From the NCBI RefSeq assembly GCF_018691265.1, contig NW_024881324.1, positions 1,770,730-1,834,729 of the forward strand: DNA of 64,000 bases, in the 5' to 3' direction. The translations under genes and the position numbers were made by a program. Numbering within the stretch: the stretch's first letter is position 1; the number at the start of each line of letters is the position of its first letter. Source of the DNA: Tyto alba. Lineage: Eukaryota > Chordata > Aves > Strigiformes > Tytonidae. The notes below the pieces were generated by a model. It saw only the letters and a list, made by a program, of their open reading frames with translations, was not told where the DNA came from and ran no database searches. Below are positions 61,783 through 64,000 of the stretch, one piece after another.

Positions 61783-64000
61783 TCCAGATTTTCGGACTGA
61801 CAGCACAGGGTGCTGTTCTGTGTCAGCAGAACTCCCCCCTGCTCAAGCAGGGCCACCTAGAGCTGGTTGCCCAGGGTCATGTCCAGACAGCTTTTAAACA
61901 TCTCAAAGGATGGAGATACCACAACCTCCCTAGACAGCCCTTGCCAGTCATCCTCATGGTAAAAAAGTGTTTCCTGATGTTCAGAGGGAACCTACTGTGT
62001 TTGAGTTTGTGCCGATGGCATCTCATCCTGCCAGTGGGCACCACTGAAGAGAGCCTGGCTCAGCCTTCTTTGCAACCTCCCTTCACGTATTTATAGATGT
62101 TAATAAGATCCTGCCCATGCCTTGTCTTATCCAGGCTGAAAAGTCCTAGCTCTCTCACCCTTTCCTCACAGGGAGAGATGCTCCAGCCCCTTAATCAGCT
62201 TCATGGTCCTTCAATGGAGTCCTTCCAGTATGCCCCTATCTCTCTTGTACTGAGAAGCCCAGAACTGGACACAAGAGTCTAGTGTGTGGCCTCACCACTG
62301 CTGAGCAGAGTGGAAGGAGGACCTCCCTTGACCTACCGGCAACACGGTGCCTAACACAGCCCAGAATACCAGTATCTTTCTTTGCTGGAAAGGCACATCA
62401 CTGGCTTATGTTCAACCTGGTGTCCACCAAGACCTCCAGGTTCTTTTCTGCCAACCTCCTATCCAGCTGGGTGGCCCTGAGCATCTACTGGTGTGTGAGG
62501 CTGTTCCTCATCAGGTGCAGGACGTGGCCCTTCTTGCTGAACTTCCTGAGGTTCCTGTCAATGCAGTTTTCCAGCCTGTCAGGTTTGTGCTGGCTGGCAG
62601 CACGCTCATCAGCCACTCCTTCCAGTTCTGTGTCGTGAGCAAACTTGCTGAGGGAACACTCTGCCCCATCATCCAGATAACAAACGAAGATGTTAAACTG
62701 GACTGGACCCAGTATGGACCCCTGGGGTACACTGATAGTTACTGTCCTCCAACCAGACTGTGTCACTGAAGACGACCCTCTGGGCCCAGCCATTCACCCA
62801 GTTTTCAGTCCACCTCACTGTCTGCTCATCCAGCCCCTGCATCAACAGCTTGTCTGAGGATTTTATGGGACACAGTATCAAAGTCCTTACTGAAGTCCAA
62901 GTAGACACTATGTACTAATCTCCCTGCATCTACCAGGCTGGTTACTTCACTGTAGAAGTTCATCAAGTTGGTCAAGTGTGAATTCCCACTTGGTGAAGAC
63001 ATGCCAACTACTCCTGATGATTTTCTTGTCCTTCATGTGCCTGGAAATGGTTTCCTGGATAAGCTGATCCATCCCCTTCCCAGGGATCATGGTGAGACTG
63101 ACAGGCTTGTAGTTCCCTGGCTCCTCATTCTTGCCTTTCTTGAAGATAGGAGTGGCATTTGCTTTCCTCTAGTCTTCAGTTAGTGTTCTCCCAGTTGCCC
63201 TGATTGATCAAAGACTGTTTAAAGTGTCCTTGCAGTGACGTCTGCCAGCTCCCTCATCACTCACGGGTGCATTCCCTCAGGGCCCATAGGCTTATACATA
63301 CCCAGTTTGCTTAAGTGTTCCCTGACCTTATCCTTATTTTCCTTGCCCCAGTCTTTCCCCCTGCTCTCTGAGATCTAGGACTCCTGGAAGCTAGTCTTGC
63401 TAGTAAAAACTGGGGCAAAGAAGGCATTCGATACCTCAGCCTTTTCCATGTCTGGTGTAACCAGGTCTCCTATCTCATGCAGCAATGAGCCCACATTTTT
63501 CCTAGTCTTCCTTTTGTCAGCTGTGTATTTACAGACTTACTGTCTTTGACATCCCTGGTCAGATTCAGTTTCATTTGGGCTATAGCTTTCCTAGCTTTGT
63601 CCCTGGATGTTTGGCCAATGTTTTTGTGTTCCTCCCAGGTTACCCATGCTTACTTCTACCTTCTGTGCGTTCCCTTTTTGTGTTTGAGTTTGGACAGGAG
63701 CTCCTTGTTCATCCAGTCAGGCCTCCTGGCATTTTTGCCCAACTTCCCATTAATTGGGATGGAAATTTCTTGAGCTTGGAGGAGCTAATCCTTGAACACT
63801 AACCAGCTTTTTTGGGCCCCTCTTCCATCCATGGCCCTATCCCATGGGATTCTTCCAAGCAGTTCTTGAAAAGGCCAAACCTCTTCTCCTGAGTTGCGAG
63901 CTTGCTTTTTACCCTCCTCTCTGGACAAAGATCCCTCAGGATCCTGAACTCCACTATCTTATGGTCACTACAGCCAAGGCTGTGTTTGAGCCTCACATCC
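61783..64000 (-). mobile_element. long CR1 LINE, minus strand, 3' end at left, cut by window end
   Basis: On the minus strand this reads as CR1 from inside ORF2 (window end) to the 3' UTR (left). The left part carries the CR1 3' UTR in reverse (CTCAAGCAGGGCCACCTAGA, GTTTCCTGATGTTCAGAGG) but lacks the usual octamer terminus, so its 3' end is decayed or truncated. At over 2.2 kb it is much longer than the usual bird CR1 copy. The coding part is broken by stops and shifts. Confidence 0.9.
62485..62908 (-). pseudogene. decayed CR1 reverse-transcriptase segment (ORF2)
   Basis: Two overlapping minus-strand frames give the RT core in order: GLDEQTVRWTENWVNGWAQR and RVVFSDTVW (62693-62908), then VPQGSILGPVQFNIF, LDDGAECSLSKFAHDT, GVADE, LENCIDRNLRKFSKKGHVLH (62485-62793). 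VPQGSILGP and the F-A-D-D catalytic box are LINE RT landmarks; here the box reads FAHDT, so one of the two catalytic aspartates is lost. A frameshift separates the two segments. Non-functional retrotransposon relic. Confidence 0.85.

Overview
This is a vertebrate nuclear-genome window, almost certainly from a bird. It has spliced genes with GT-AG introns, an AT-rich intergenic desert, CR1 retrotransposons, avian-type ERV LTRs and a CpG-island promoter. No species can be named from the sequence. The LTR type recalls non-galliform birds, which is memory-based inference.

Layout: (1) Positions 1-1761 and 2793-3224 are the last two coding exons of SALL3 on the + strand. They are separated by a 1.03 kb intron and followed by a 2.65 kb 3' UTR with proximal polyadenylation signals near 4.15 kb and a distal one near 5.87 kb. 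The first ~570 residues of SALL3 lie upstream of the window. (2) From about 5.9 to 49.5 kb is a 44 kb gene desert. It holds two independent solo LTRs of one ERV family (26692-27765 and 35857-36869, same strand), two 3' CR1 fragments (47.1-48.3 kb), an ancient MIR-like SINE remnant (8.3-8.7 kb), a faint old CR1 relic (33.1 kb), simple repeats, and several short CpG-dense pockets that I cannot explain. (3) From about 49.5 to 50.35 kb is a CpG island with the promoter, 5' UTR and first coding exon of ATP9B (49878-49972, + strand). Its ATG is embedded in a YY1-type motif and preceded by a GGA trinucleotide repeat. (4) From 49973 to the end is ATP9B intron 1. I found no second exon in it. (5) The last 2.2 kb is a long CR1 on the minus strand carrying a decayed reverse-transcriptase reading frame.

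The order SALL3 then ATP9B, on the same strand, matches the human 18q23 arrangement as I remember it, and this synteny supports both gene names. The two genes have unrelated jobs: SALL3 is a spalt-family nuclear zinc-finger regulator of development, and ATP9B is a trans-Golgi P4-type ATPase. The desert between them is the natural place for long-range SALL3 enhancers, but I cannot prove any from sequence alone. I saw no tRNA, rRNA, CRISPR or intact mobile-element gene.
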